A stretch of 64,000 nt of DNA from positions 62,001 to 126,000 of the forward strand of contig CAJHNH020002016.1 in the NCBI GenBank assembly GCA_905116865.2. Reading direction: 5' to 3'. The translations under genes were made by a program, and so were the position numbers. This document shows, in pieces, positions 50,401-53,347 of the stretch. Numbering within the stretch: position 1 is the first letter of the stretch; each line of letters starts with the position of its first letter. The DNA is from Candidula unifasciata (lineage: Eukaryota; Mollusca; Gastropoda; Stylommatophora; Geomitridae). The notes below the pieces were generated by a model. It was not told the DNA's origin. It did no database searches and saw only the letters and a program-made list of their open reading frames with translations.

Positions 50401-50525
50401 TATACAGAAACAGAAAGACACTAACCTCGAGGTCTTATGTTTTCATTCTCGTAATCTGAATCAGAGTCTTCACCTGAGCAGCTTCGCTGTGGTGTGCTAC
50501 AGGTGGAACCTTCTGCATTAGACAT
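7061..50525 (-). CDS. USP20/33-like: USP20/USP33-type ubiquitin-specific protease, 20 coding exons (span)
   Basis: A predicted cysteine deubiquitinase that removes ubiquitin from substrates. Twenty exons, listed separately, join with GT-AG junctions and matching phases into 3642 nt (1213 residues). Domains: acidic N-terminus 1-33; Cys box [12 protein letters not shown] with C45; acidic/Ser-rich insert about 140-345; zinc pairs C373/C376 and C467/C470; His box GHYTAYC with H549; WYEFDD acidic residues D566/D567; DUSP1 about 612-690; DUSP2 about 725-793; low-complexity tail 794-1213 ending in a Lys-rich stretch. Two DUSPs after the USP core identify the USP20/USP33 subfamily from established knowledge. 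Those proteins are about 910-940 residues and start with a ZnF-UBP domain, which is missing here, while the tail is much longer. The start ATG at 50525 is preceded in frame by TAG within the same exon. Introns are repeat-rich. No frameshift or lost catalytic residue was found. It could be an isoform from an internal promoter. Confidence 0.93.
8729..9075 (-). pseudogene. LINE RNase H fragment in USP intron 20
   Basis: The minus strand reads [13 protein letters not shown] and then [13 protein letters not shown], which match the third and fourth acidic blocks of the RNase H domain found at the C-terminus of I-type non-LTR retrotransposons. The upstream RT part is missing. The same domain architecture occurs at 53348-54612 on the other strand. 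Dead fragment. Confidence 0.65.
9198..9434 (-). repeat. SINE-B copy (tRNA-derived), minus orientation
   Basis: The tRNA-like head lies at the right end, GGAGCCGCCGTGGTGTAGCA on the minus strand (box A region), followed by a degenerate box B and the GGCTC..GACC core shared with the copies at 15135 and 18249. Confidence 0.7.
9664..9914 (+). repeat. SINE-A copy
   Basis: Begins GTGTGGGTTCCGGGG and carries the conserved internal blocks AGTGCATCTGCCT, GAGGCAAGGAACCAACAGTC and CCAGAATTTTCTGC, ending in GCGAAGAAGAA. It is a diverged copy of the family best defined at 20526-20805. Confidence 0.8.
10285..10460 (-). repeat. Dispersed repeat D, copy 1
   Basis: Reverse complement of the sequences at 22108-22275 and 45343-45515. 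Shared blocks include GCCACCATGTGGATAAGGAT, the run around CCCGG, and GCCAGGGTGGGGCTT. No coding frame. Family unassigned; three copies in the window prove that it is dispersed. Confidence 0.75.
11606..11708 (-). CDS. USP20/33-like: USP exon 20: DUSP2 N-half
   Basis: Residues 709-743. Flanked by TTTTTGCAG and GTATGT. It encodes [10 protein letters not shown] and [19 protein letters not shown], the conserved 'W-F-x-E-W-E-x-F' opening of the second DUSP domain. Confidence 0.93.
11779..12310. repeat. 59-bp near-perfect tandem array
   Basis: Nine copies of a 59-bp unit containing AACAGATAATAATGTCTCTT and AGTAAGCTAATCCTGTGCAG. The internal copies are essentially identical, so the array is recent or strongly homogenised. 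It lies in USP intron 19, about 70 bp upstream of exon 20 in transcript sense. Confidence 0.95.
12408..13378 (+). mobile_element. SPIN-like hAT MITE with internal 29-bp expansion
   Basis: Both ends carry long inverted termini, CAGTGGTTCTCAACC at the left and its counterpart GAGAACCACTG at the right, followed inward by GTGGGTCGCGACTCC on the complement. Flanks are CCTTAGAG and CCCTAGAG, an 8-bp target duplication with one mismatch, as expected for hAT. The termini and the subterminal GGCGACCCCTGTGAAAGGGT block match what I remember of the SPIN family. No transposase is present. About 28 units of a 29-bp repeat (TTCCTCATTGTGGTGACCC plus TTTCTTACAG), 12430-13240, have grown from the left subterminal region. 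It lies in USP intron 19. Confidence 0.85.
13881..13989 (-). CDS. USP20/33-like: USP exon 19: end of DUSP1 and Cys pair
   Basis: Residues 672-708, phase-matched to exon 18. It reads [18 protein letters not shown], the diagnostic DUSP1 end of USP20/33, and then a charged helix [18 protein letters not shown]. Acceptor TTTTACAG, donor GTATTA. Confidence 0.94.
14160..14420 (+). repeat. SINE-B copy, diverged
   Basis: Starts GGGAGCCACAGTGGTGTGG and has the box B-like GGTCTTGGGTTTGAATCTG, followed by the GACCTTGGCTTCC core. Same family as 15135-15405. Confidence 0.65.
15135..15405 (+). repeat. SINE-B copy, well preserved
   Basis: tRNA-like head GTCGCCATGGCTGAGCGGCT (box A) and GGTCGTGGGTTCGCTCC (box B), then the family core GACCTTGGCTCCCAGGTCGA and a T-rich 3' end. 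Box spacing and the lack of a mature tRNA fold mark it as a SINE, not a tRNA gene. Confidence 0.8.
15445..15670 (+). repeat. SINE-B copy, degenerate
   Basis: Begins AGGGAGCCACAG and contains a box B-like GGTCATGGGATCAAATCC. The body is diverged and the 3' end is unclear. Confidence 0.5.
15720..17957. repeat. 51-bp minisatellite, ~44 copies, beside USP exon 18
   Basis: The unit contains AGTCTTCCACTTCCCTCCCT, AGTGGCAGTAGCCTCCCTCT and GGCTTGTATAC. Variants (CTTCC/TTCCC, TCGCT/TCCCT, GGCAG/GACAG) are interspersed. It starts 45 bp past the exon 18 donor in transcript sense. With 51 = 17 codons and few stops, frames of 300-460 codons open on both strands. In the exon 18 frame the peptide unit is [17 protein letters not shown]. 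No evidence of translation. Confidence 0.95.
18003..18084 (-). CDS. USP20/33-like: USP exon 18: middle of DUSP1
   Basis: Residues 645-672. It reads [18 protein letters not shown] and STWEMLYNR, matching the DUSP1 'GGVPPRKxxxIEDLV...IWDxLYSR' of USP20/33. Acceptor TGTGTTCCTAG; donor GTGGGG, a rather weak site. The exon is bracketed by tandem arrays on both sides. Confidence 0.93.
18076..18965. repeat. Degenerate ~35-bp array growing from the exon 18 acceptor
   Basis: Roughly 14-16 irregular units of the form TGGGACATCTATGGACA, then A-rich sequence and TTTAG, starting at the exon 18 boundary itself (GTGGGACACCTAGGAACAC). A SINE-B insertion at 18249-18517 splits the array. Units are strongly diverged, so it is old. 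Confidence 0.7.
18249..18517 (+). repeat. SINE-B copy with 12-bp target duplication
   Basis: Head GGAGCCGCCGTGGTCTAGCG plus CTAGAT (box A) and an AGAAGATTGTGGGTTTTG box B region. The target duplication TTTATTTTAAAA flanks it exactly (18237-18248 and 18518-18529), showing that the family retroposes and defining its ends. Confidence 0.88.
19424..19529 (-). CDS. USP20/33-like: USP exon 17: start of DUSP1
   Basis: Residues 610-645. [16 protein letters not shown] is followed by [20 protein letters not shown], the characteristic start of DUSP1 after the catalytic domain. Acceptor TTTTTACAG, donor GTATGT. Confidence 0.95.
20006..20066 (-). CDS. USP20/33-like: USP exon 16: linker to DUSP1
   Basis: Residues 589-609, [21 protein letters not shown], a charged helical linker between the catalytic core and DUSP1, as in vertebrate USP33. 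Acceptor TTTTCAG equivalent, donor GTAAGC. Confidence 0.9.
20468..20927. repeat. Short inverted-repeat element split by SINE-A
   Basis: CTGCATTCCTCTTAAAA near 20472 reappears inverted as TTTTAAGAGGAATGCAG near 20911. The SINE-A copy at 20526-20805 sits inside. A near-repeat GCAACCACTCCA occurs twice in the right half. Possibly a small MITE; no target duplication identified. Confidence 0.4.
20526..20805 (+). repeat. SINE-A reference copy with 12-bp target duplication
   Basis: 280 bp from CCCCGTGTGGGTTCCGGGGC to the (GAA)n tail. AGTTATATTATC flanks it on both sides (20514-20525 and 20806-20817), so it inserted by retroposition and these are its real ends. Internal hallmarks: AATAGACCCACTGCC, AAGCATGTCGTAAGAGTCGA, GTGCATCTGCC, GGAACCAACAGTCTG and CCAGAACTTTCCGCC. 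No convincing tRNA A/B boxes were recognised, so the origin of its head is unclear. Confidence 0.9.
21224..21350 (-). CDS. USP20/33-like: USP exon 15: His box
   Basis: Residues 547-589. [20 protein letters not shown] then [20 protein letters not shown] and FYR. H549 is the catalytic histidine, and D566/D567 supply the acidic member. Acceptor TTGCTAG, donor GTGAGT. Confidence 0.96.
21480..22020. other. Intronic DNA, nothing recognised
   Basis: USP intron 14. A short block, GTCTCCACCGCTGCC, occurs twice (near 21572 and 21660). No other repeat family or coding frame was identified. Confidence 0.4.
22108..22275 (+). repeat. Dispersed repeat D, copy 2
   Basis: Blocks ACCCTGGCTTTTGCCAGGGG, GATCCTCATCCACATGGTGG and GCACTTTGTGTCATC are shared with 45343-45515 in the same orientation and with 10285-10460 inverted. 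Confidence 0.8.
23047..23112 (-). CDS. USP20/33-like: USP exon 14
   Basis: Residues 525-547, [20 protein letters not shown] then AGG, the 'YDLxxVICHHGTAxxGHY' run leading into the His box. Acceptor ATTCTCAG, donor GTGAGT. Confidence 0.95.
24073..24184 (-). CDS. USP20/33-like: USP exon 13
   Basis: Residues 488-525, [20 protein letters not shown] then [17 protein letters not shown], the standard USP 'LxIHLKRF' core strand and following segment. Acceptor TTGCCAACAG, donor GTGAGT. Confidence 0.96.
24305..26985. repeat. 42-bp minisatellite array, ~2.7 kb, USP intron 12
   Basis: About 60 units. The homogeneous core (about 24590-26600) repeats AATGAAGGTGACATGTCCAG and GATCTAGTGATGGGAGGTCA; units at both ends are progressively degenerate. 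The unit is 14 codons without a stop, so frames of 129-264 codons coding [14 protein letters not shown] appear on the plus strand, antisense to the host gene. They are arithmetic artefacts. Confidence 0.95.
27240..27285 (-). CDS. USP20/33-like: USP exon 12
   Basis: Residues 472-487, [15 protein letters not shown], matching 'KLRNGVKFCKVxxFPE' of USP33. A 46-nt exon with acceptor TTCTTGTCAG and donor GTGAGT. Confidence 0.93.
27635..27960. repeat. 57-bp tandem repeat derived from a LINE tail
   Basis: Four copies of a unit with GAGGAAAATAGAGCAGAGAA and TCACCAAACAGTCGATGAAA. The following non-repeated segment (GTGCTGGACTGGATTCCATC) matches 4390-4470, the end of the LINE relic, so the unit was captured from that element. 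Confidence 0.8.
28163..28425 (+). repeat. SINE-A copy
   Basis: Contains AATAGACCCACTACC, AAGTGCATCTGCGAGAAG, ACCAACAGTCTGC and CCAGAACTTTCCTCC, ending in a GAAGAAGAAG tail. The C-run in its 5' part is expanded. Confidence 0.85.
28799..28903 (-). CDS. USP20/33-like: USP exon 11: second zinc Cys pair
   Basis: Residues 437-472. [20 protein letters not shown] then [16 protein letters not shown]467 and C470 form the second zinc-binding pair of the USP fold. Acceptor TGCATCCACAG at 28904-28905, donor GTAAGT. The acceptor and the first ~45 bases are part of an 89-bp tandem duplication. Confidence 0.92.
28860..29175. repeat. 89-bp tandem duplication across the exon 11 splice acceptor
   Basis: Three full copies plus one partial at an exact 89-bp period (unit starts 28860, 28949, 29038, 29127). 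Each full copy repeats, on the minus strand, a pyrimidine-rich tract, CATCCACAG and the first ~45 bases of exon 11. The fourth copy diverges before its acceptor. Confidence 0.93.
29572..29845 (-). repeat. SINE-A copy
   Basis: Minus orientation. CACTTCTGGACTTTGG, ACAGACCTAGCTTATTTG, AAATACACTCCGACTTGGAA and the head GGAGCCCCGGAACCC at the right end identify the family. Confidence 0.82.
30074..30660 (+). mobile_element. 5'-truncated LINE with 14-bp target duplication
   Basis: One frame stays open from about 30078 to 30656. It contains [37 protein letters not shown] and [15 protein letters not shown], the C-terminal RT region of RTE-like non-LTR elements. GGCTCTGTCTCTCT flanks it at 30060-30073 and 30661-30674, and it ends in an AAGT repeat. 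This is a recent target-primed insertion without RT catalytic core or endonuclease. Confidence 0.9.
30675..30905 (-). repeat. Degenerate tRNA-like SINE relic
   Basis: On the minus strand, CCATGGCAAAGTGGTCAAGT and a GGTTGTTGGCTCATTTCC block resemble A and B boxes. The LINE at 30074-30660 appears to have inserted into this older repeat. Confidence 0.4.
31373..31548 (-). CDS. USP20/33-like: USP exon 10
   Basis: Residues 379-437. [20 protein letters not shown], then a '[16 protein letters not shown]' segment and [15 protein letters not shown] is the standard post-zinc USP strand. Acceptor TTCTTTCCAG, donor GTAGAC. Confidence 0.95.
31600..32960. other. GC-richer intronic DNA of unknown origin
   Basis: USP intron 9. 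31800-32060 and 32530-32930 are GC-richer than their surroundings, as LINE 5' ends or old exons can be, but none of the frames resembles a known domain. It contains the 84-bp tandem at 32189-32412. Its composition contrasts with the AT-rich flanks. Confidence 0.4.
32189..32412. repeat. 84-bp tandem repeat, 2.6 copies
   Basis: CTCAGTGTCGTCGTCACCG begins each copy, followed by an ACCACAACA run and CATCCATAGGCTGGCCAT. Copies are about 85-90% alike by eye. Confidence 0.85.
32975..33125 (+). repeat. SINE-A 3' half with A-rich tail
   Basis: TTCGAAGTCGGCGTACAGCT, AAGAGGCAAGGAA and CCTTCCACTGGAATTCATAG match the family, but the tail is poly-A-like and not (GAA)n. Confidence 0.65.
33463..33735 (-). 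repeat. SINE-A copy
   Basis: Minus orientation. AGAAAGTTCTGGCTG, TTTACAGATCTGGCTTATCT, TGCAGACTGGTGGTTCCTTG and GCAGATGCACTC are present. Confidence 0.82.
34264..34355 (-). CDS. USP20/33-like: USP exon 9: first zinc Cys pair
   Basis: Residues 348-378. [20 protein letters not shown] then [10 protein letters not shown], matching 'YRSVISDIFDGxIxSSVQCLTC' of USP33; C373 and C376 bind structural zinc. Acceptor TGGTTTGTAG, donor GTATGT. Confidence 0.95.
34466..34945 (+). repeat. SINE-A copy interrupted by SINE-B
   Basis: Left part 34466-34539 (GAACAGACCCAGTGCC, AAGCATGTCATA) and right part 34799-34945 (GATGTGCATTTGCCTTAGAG, GATCTGTAAAACGGATGTGC) are two halves of one SINE-A. Confidence 0.85.
34540..34798 (-). 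repeat. SINE-B nested in SINE-A, 13-bp target duplication
   Basis: CAAGCATGTCATA occurs at 34527-34539 and 34799-34811 and brackets this element exactly. On the minus strand the head reads GAAGCCGCCATGGTGTAGTG, then box B-like CATAGGTTCAAATCTG. Confidence 0.9.
34946..35050 (-). repeat. Fragment shared with the Tigger-like element at 46930
   Basis: Reverse complement of 46940-47040 over about 100 bp, including GAGGTTCAACACTGAAGGGG and TTAATCATGCTGCAAA. Therefore dispersed; probably a terminal piece of the same DNA-transposon family. Confidence 0.7.
35060..36365. other. Intronic DNA, nothing recognised
   Basis: USP intron 8. Only a short tandem of GGCATGTGACATTGTG (near 35970-36010) stands out. 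No exon with supported splice sites was found. Confidence 0.4.
36377..36561. mobile_element. hAT-type MITE, 185 bp, perfect 8-bp target duplication
   Basis: Termini CAGTGTTCAGCAA and TTGCTGACCACTG are imperfect inverted repeats, continuing inward through GTCATGAGTC / GGCTCATGAGCC. ACCTAGAT flanks it on both sides (36369-36376, 36562-36569). No coding capacity. It ends 77 bp from the exon 8 donor. Confidence 0.92.
36639..36924 (-). CDS. USP20/33-like: USP exon 8: variable insert with polyQ
   Basis: Residues 253-348. Low-complexity, with [19 protein letters not shown] and a run of seven Gln after MHLQPM. The donor is chosen as C|GTAATG because it is the only one giving the phase exon 9 needs; it makes [11 protein letters not shown], close to USP33. 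The ORF continues past the donor but loses homology. Confidence 0.85.
37868..38183 (-). repeat. SINE-A copy
   Basis: Minus orientation, with a TTCTTCTTC tail at the left, CCACTTCTGGACTC, GCAAACTGTTGG and the head ATGGAGCCCCCGCACCCACA at the right. Confidence 0.85.
38187..38405 (-). repeat. SINE-A copy, head truncated
   Basis: Lies directly beside the previous copy in the same orientation. TTTACAGATCTGTATGCAGA, CTCAGGCTGATGCACTCC and GACGTGCCTGTTAGG mark the family. Confidence 0.75.
38405..38720 (-). pseudogene. LINE RT fragment
   Basis: The minus strand reads [51 protein letters not shown] and WFLRRIPWT, the thumb region of RTE-like non-LTR reverse transcriptases. Catalytic core absent. Confidence 0.8.
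39085..39295 (+). pseudogene. LINE C-terminal fragment
   Basis: [16 protein letters not shown] is followed in a shifted frame by [20 protein letters not shown]. This is the usual 'FLGHVxRxxxLE...GRxRxxxxDSLAxW' tail of RTE-like LINEs, with at least one frame break. Confidence 0.75.
39387..39623 (-). CDS. USP20/33-like: USP exon 7: Ser/acidic insert
   Basis: Residues 174-252. Contains [40 protein letters not shown] and then a basic patch [13 protein letters not shown]. It lies in the variable insert between the Cys box and the zinc strand. Probably a disordered regulatory segment. Acceptor CCCTCTCAG, donor GTAAGG. Confidence 0.9.
39695..39840 (-). repeat. SINE-A partial copy
   Basis: TTGCCTGTCAGGCTGAAGCA, AAAGGAAACACCCCACTAAT and GTGGGTCTCTTCTTGTTTCT match the 5' half in minus orientation. 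Confidence 0.65.
40212..40489 (+). repeat. SINE-A copy with target duplication
   Basis: CCGTGTGGGTTCCGGGGCCC to a GAAGAAGAA tail. GAATAGAGAC flanks at 40202-40211 and 40490-40499. Close in sequence to the 20526 copy. Confidence 0.9.
40824..40985 (-). CDS. USP20/33-like: USP exon 6
   Basis: Residues 120-173. [20 protein letters not shown], the 'QQDAQEFL' USP segment, then an acidic run [19 protein letters not shown]. Acceptor TTTTTTAG, donor GTTTGC. Confidence 0.94.
41110..41240 (-). repeat. Probable SINE-B fragment
   Basis: Carries the family's 3' half order: a GGGTG..GGCCA block, CAGTCACCTTTACTTTCATG and GGCTGGGTTGA, in minus orientation. The head is missing. Confidence 0.45.
41797..41996. 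repeat. 100-bp direct duplication
   Basis: Two copies at exactly 100 bp spacing starting AACTATCTGG, both including TTAACTCTTTCGGT and CCGAGCAACTCATAAC. They differ at only a few positions. Confidence 0.95.
42185..42583 (+). pseudogene. LINE C-terminal fragment with CCHC-like knuckle
   Basis: An open frame of 129 codons reads [38 protein letters not shown]. The spaced Cys-x-Cys...His...Cys after 'RLRTGHNRL' is typical of the region downstream of RNase H in I/Jockey-type LINEs. In USP intron 5. Confidence 0.8.
42985..43266. repeat. 36-bp minisatellite, ~8 copies
   Basis: Unit with TAGTCACTCGACTTCTCAGC and AAGGTCAAGTTCC. Almost identical copies. 36 bp is 12 codons, so both strands are open. 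USP intron 5. Confidence 0.95.
43616..43688 (-). CDS. USP20/33-like: USP exon 5
   Basis: Residues 95-119, [20 protein letters not shown] then YTQQ, matching 'YVVPxxLxxGIKxVNPxFRGYxQQ' of USP20/33. Acceptor AATAGGCCCAG, donor GTACTT. Confidence 0.95.
43783..44093 (-). repeat. SINE-C copy
   Basis: Reverse complement of the element at 60281-60590 along its length. The minus-strand head reads GAGGCCGCGTTAGCGCAGTC (tRNA box A-like), followed by TTCAAATCCAGCTGCGA. Confidence 0.85.
44310..44490 (-). pseudogene. LINE C-terminal fragment
   Basis: The minus strand reads [20 protein letters not shown] and [20 protein letters not shown]. The 'GRPRxRWxDNI...A..R.L' pattern is a non-LTR ORF2 C-terminus. 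Confidence 0.6.
44505..44805 (-). repeat. SINE-A copy
   Basis: Minus orientation. AGCTGTAAAGTCTGGAAGAA, ATATGCAGACTGCTGGTTGT, CTCAGGCAGATGCACTCCGA and a GTGAGTCTGTTCTTA head region. Confidence 0.82.
44927..45040 (-). CDS. USP20/33-like: USP exon 4
   Basis: Residues 57-95. [20 protein letters not shown] then [19 protein letters not shown], matching USP33 'CPPLTQFFLDCGGL...SYLKLMTELWHK'. Acceptor ATTCTTTCAG, donor GTTTGT. Confidence 0.96.
45343..45515 (+). repeat. Dispersed repeat D, copy 3
   Basis: CCTACCCTGGCTCTTGCCAG, GATCCTCATCCACATGGTGG, GCACTTTGTGTCATCG. Followed by a short (TAC)n run. Confidence 0.8.
45618..46313 (+). mobile_element. Repeat F copy 1, ~696 bp, 8-bp target duplication
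   Basis: Collinear with 56116-56814 at roughly 90% identity by eye. AATGTAGG flanks both ends (45610-45617, 46314-46321). Starts TAGGTGCTTTAGTC, ends GTAGTCGCT. No coding frame. The 8-bp duplication suggests a hAT-like or other 8-bp-duplicating DNA element. Confidence 0.88.
46505..46760 (-). repeat. SINE-A copy
   Basis: Minus orientation with a TTCTTCTTCTTC tail at the left, ACTCTGGCCGAAAGTTCTGG, CCACTTCTGGACTGCAGTCC and GGCAGATGCACTCCGACT. Confidence 0.88.
46930..47720 (+). mobile_element. Tigger/pogo-like element relic
   Basis: After a non-coding end shared with 34946-35050, the strand encodes MASKKVSEK (47215) and, in a shifted frame, [20 protein letters not shown] then DMAKSTIL. That is the CENP-B-type helix-turn-helix seen at the start of Tigger transposases. 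The rest of the transposase is absent, and the HTH segment has expanded into a 51-bp tandem (47460-47705). Confidence 0.72.
47330..47705. repeat. 51-bp tandem derived from the transposase HTH
   Basis: Four to five units of ATGGCTAAATCAACTATCTT, AATGACCAAAGTTGCACTAA and TGACAGTTAAC, plus irregular shorter units at the left. The unit encodes [17 protein letters not shown]. Confidence 0.9.
48037..48106 (-). CDS. USP20/33-like: USP exon 3: catalytic Cys box
   Basis: Residues 34-57. [20 protein letters not shown] then SNC, the canonical USP Cys box with nucleophile C45 and N40 positioned for the oxyanion hole. Acceptor TTTTTAAAG, donor GTAAGT. Confidence 0.97.
48368..48545 (-). repeat. SINE-A copy, degenerate
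   Basis: TTTACAGATCTGGCTTATCT, a CACTCTGTTGTTTCC block and GGTGCACTTTGACTTTGAAG in minus orientation; the head is lost. Confidence 0.6.
48870..49080 (-). pseudogene. LINE C-terminal relic
   Basis: Similar in layout to 52880-53045: TGGAGCACAAACCCTGAACC and AACTCCCTCTCCACT on the plus strand, whose complement encodes the end of a non-LTR ORF2. Heavily decayed. Confidence 0.45.
49890..50102 (-). repeat. SINE-A copy, internally deleted
   Basis: Minus orientation. GGAAAGTTCTGGTTG, TTTTGCATGCACCTCTC, GTACAACATGCTTGATAG and GGAACCCACACGG are present; the central GAGGCAAGGAACC block is missing. Confidence 0.75.
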
Positions 50526-50548
50526 AGCTGGATAACTTTTCTAGCTAT
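50426..50548 (-). CDS. USP20/33-like: USP exon 2: 5' UTR end and start codon
   Basis: Acceptor CATTCCACAG at 50549-50550, ATG at 50525-50523, donor GTTAG. It encodes [20 protein letters not shown] then [13 protein letters not shown]. An in-frame TAG lies six codons upstream of the ATG within the exon, so translation cannot enter from a further upstream ZnF exon through this exon. Confidence 0.85.
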
Positions 50549-52190
50549 CTGTGGAATGTAGAACAGTAAGTAATTTTTATGTGTTACACAAGTACATACA
50601 TAAATATATCAGTGCCACACTTGGACACTGGCTAAAGAACGCAAAAGAAAACTAATAACCTGCAAAATCAAATTTGCGAACAAAACTATAAGACATCAGG
50701 TAAGAAAAAAAGAAATTACAATGTGTATTGGAAAACACTAATAATTAAATTACCGGAAAAAAAAACAAAGCCTGAAAAGGTTTAGCCATTTAATAAGAAT
50801 GAATCCAATGATGCTAGCAGCGACAGCATACAAACATAAAAGTAGAAATCTAAAAAGGTAAGGGATGACCAGAATATGGACTGAAAGAGTCTATAATACC
50901 TTGAGACTCCACAACATCACAGCATACTGGGCAACTGAGCGTGCCCTAGCTTAGAAACCTATTATCTGTGATGCCTAGCAGTGTAAAGCAGAAGATAGGC
51001 AAAACAAGCAACAAAAAATATACATTTCTGTCTTAAAAGATGAGCTTTGTCAGATTTTTTTTAACCTCATAGTCAGGGAAAAACAGGATAAACCCAATGC
51101 CCCACATGTTGTAAGAGAGAATTATGCATACTTCCTTTGAAGTCAGAGAGCACACACACAAATAAGCCAGAGTAAAATGGATGGTGACGACTGGCAAGAT
51201 TGATGGAACAAGAGCAAGGGGAGGGGCAAAGGGATAAATGCCTGGACGACTTAGCCATATGGGTGGTGCGAGACAAGAACACTGTGATCTGATCTCTGAT
51301 TCTTATTGGCATGGCATATGAGGATGATTACATTAAAACAAAAGAACTGCTGTGAAGACTGATAAATACAAAATATGTGAAAATTAATTACTGAAAACAA
51401 TAAAGTGGCTAACTTACATCATGCGACAATGTGAGGACCGCAGTCTACAACACAAACATTTATGGCAACATGTTGGATGGTGGCACAGACAGGCTAAGTC
51501 CAACGGGTTTTCATTTCTCCTGTTAATTAATAACACAAATATGCAGTTATTTAAACAACAGTACCAATGCAAATACAATGTTACTGGTATTATTTACATA
51601 TGTACATAATAATTACCTTCCTTGTTACCACATTCGGTTCAAGAGATGTTATATACATAAGAAAGCTCAATGTCTGTACATTATTAGAAATTAGACTGAA
51701 GCCTAATTATGGAAATGAAATGTATTATACATATCTTTAAGTTTAAAAATAACATAAATGATTCAGCGCTAACTCAAAAGACAGTTTGTGGCGAGTACCA
51801 GAACCTGTTTAGTGGTGAGTACCGGCACCCTAAAGAAAAGAAAAGAAAGCCCTGAATATTACTATGGTGTTCTCCCAAAGACCCAAGAAAATGTTACCAT
51901 AAACATTATGTCAGGATGAATGATTAATAACCGACTTCTAAAAAAAAAACTACCAAACTTCTGCAATTTCAATAATTTGTTTGAGTTTGAGTGAGTTTGC
52001 TTCTTCGAAAAGAGACAACAACAAATTTAACAACCCAACGTCACTCACACTATTAAATTAACAACTTTTCTCCAGATATAAAAATGTTCTATCATTTTTT
52101 GGTTATTATACTAATCATTTATGAAACATGTGTGTTAGGGATGCTCGCAAGTTACATTAAAAAAAAAAAAAAAGCCTGTTTCGTGCTCAC
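50549..52190 (-). other. USP intron 1
   Basis: Between the 5' UTR exon donor (GTGAGC at 52190) and exon 2. It contains a worn SINE-A fragment (51070-51180, plus orientation) and AT-rich DNA. I saw no ZnF-UBP-like coding segment. Confidence 0.5.
51070..51180 (+). repeat. SINE-A fragment, degenerate
   Basis: ATAAACCCAATGCCC, CATGTTGTAAGAG and CTTCCTTTGAAGTCAGAG follow the family order over a short stretch. Confidence 0.5.
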
Positions 52191-52430
52191 CATTGCAAGA
52201 AAGGAGATGAATCTGTAGCAGAGTGTGCTGATCTTATCCCTCAGCCATTGGTTCGTGTTTTCATGACTGTTAATGTCTGACTTCCGGTTTATTAATCCCG
52301 CACTGAATCGCTGAAGATCCGTGCAGAATCCACATCACAGCACTGGGAACACTGCCATAGTGCTCCGCCCCCACCTTCAGCAGCAATTGCATCAGTACAG
52401 CCATTATTTGACGATCACTGAAGAAGTGTA
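52191..52430 (-). promoter_or_regulatory. Probable USP 5' UTR exon and promoter
   Basis: A strong donor (CAATG|GTGAGC, exon end 52191) matches the acceptor of exon 2. Upstream on the minus strand are CCAAT (52247-52251), an ETS-type CCGGAAG (52281-52287) and a GC box GGGGCGG (52365-52371). TATA is not evident. The start site is not determined. Confidence 0.45.
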
Positions 52431-52879
52431 CTTAATTAAATGAAATATGTGACGCTTTCTTTCGTCATTAGCTACTTTGTACATTGAGGCGTCTGTTTGA
52501 GGAATGTTTGGTAGCTGAGCCAGGATGTGTTAGGTTTCTTGATATGTTGTGATGCTCGTGCACACAAACACTGACCTGCCCCAGCACTCAACAATCTTTT
52601 CACTACAGTTCATCAGCACGGGAGTTCTGATACTCAAGCACACCAGCGCTGTCATCGCGACCCCCTTAACAATCTTCTATCTGCACTAGTTTAGTGACAC
52701 GGAAGATCTTACGCTCGTACACAATAGCTCCTCACCTCATCAACAATCTACCATCAGAACTAGAGTTCAGTAGCACCAGAGTGTTAATAATAGTGTACAC
52801 CAGCCCCCCCCCCCCCTTCCCTATTCAACTATCCTCACCAGGTACTAGAATACCGGTCCAAGACACTCGTTTTGGTTCA

Positions 52880-53045
52880 ATTACCACTTCTTCTCTTCTG
52901 CCTTTCTGGACACCAAAGGAGCATAGGCCCTCAACCAACTCACGCCACGTCGTTCTATTCTTTGCTATCACATGCACCTCTCCCCATGTCCTCCCCATTT
53001 TTCTAACTTCATTCTCCAGCTCCCTCTCCGTTTATTTTTTGGCCC
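52880..53045 (-). pseudogene. LINE C-terminal fragment
   Basis: The minus strand reads ELENEVRKMGRTWGEVHVIA then KNRTTWRELVEGLCSFG, the 'W..V..EMK..GxTWxE....A.DRxxWRxLV.ALCS' end of a non-LTR ORF2. Confidence 0.75.
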
Positions 53046-53347
53046 TCCTTTATTCCTATGTCCTGTGGGTTCCAGTGCAAAGACATTCTAGTCAACATTC
53101 AAACCAACCATGGATAAGTCATTACCATTTGTTAGCCAACATAACTGGCACAAAGAAACCAACCACTAATATACCCGATATTGCTACGGTATGTTAAGCG
53201 TTGTACATTTTTTGTTTTCCTTTTGTAACTGGATGGCTGGACTGAGGGCCGAGCAGTCAGTCTTCGCGTGCCTACCCAGGGCAGATTTTCTAGGGAAACA
53301 CGTTGGGTTAAATGAATAAAGAGGACACCGCACGCATAAGCTAGGCC

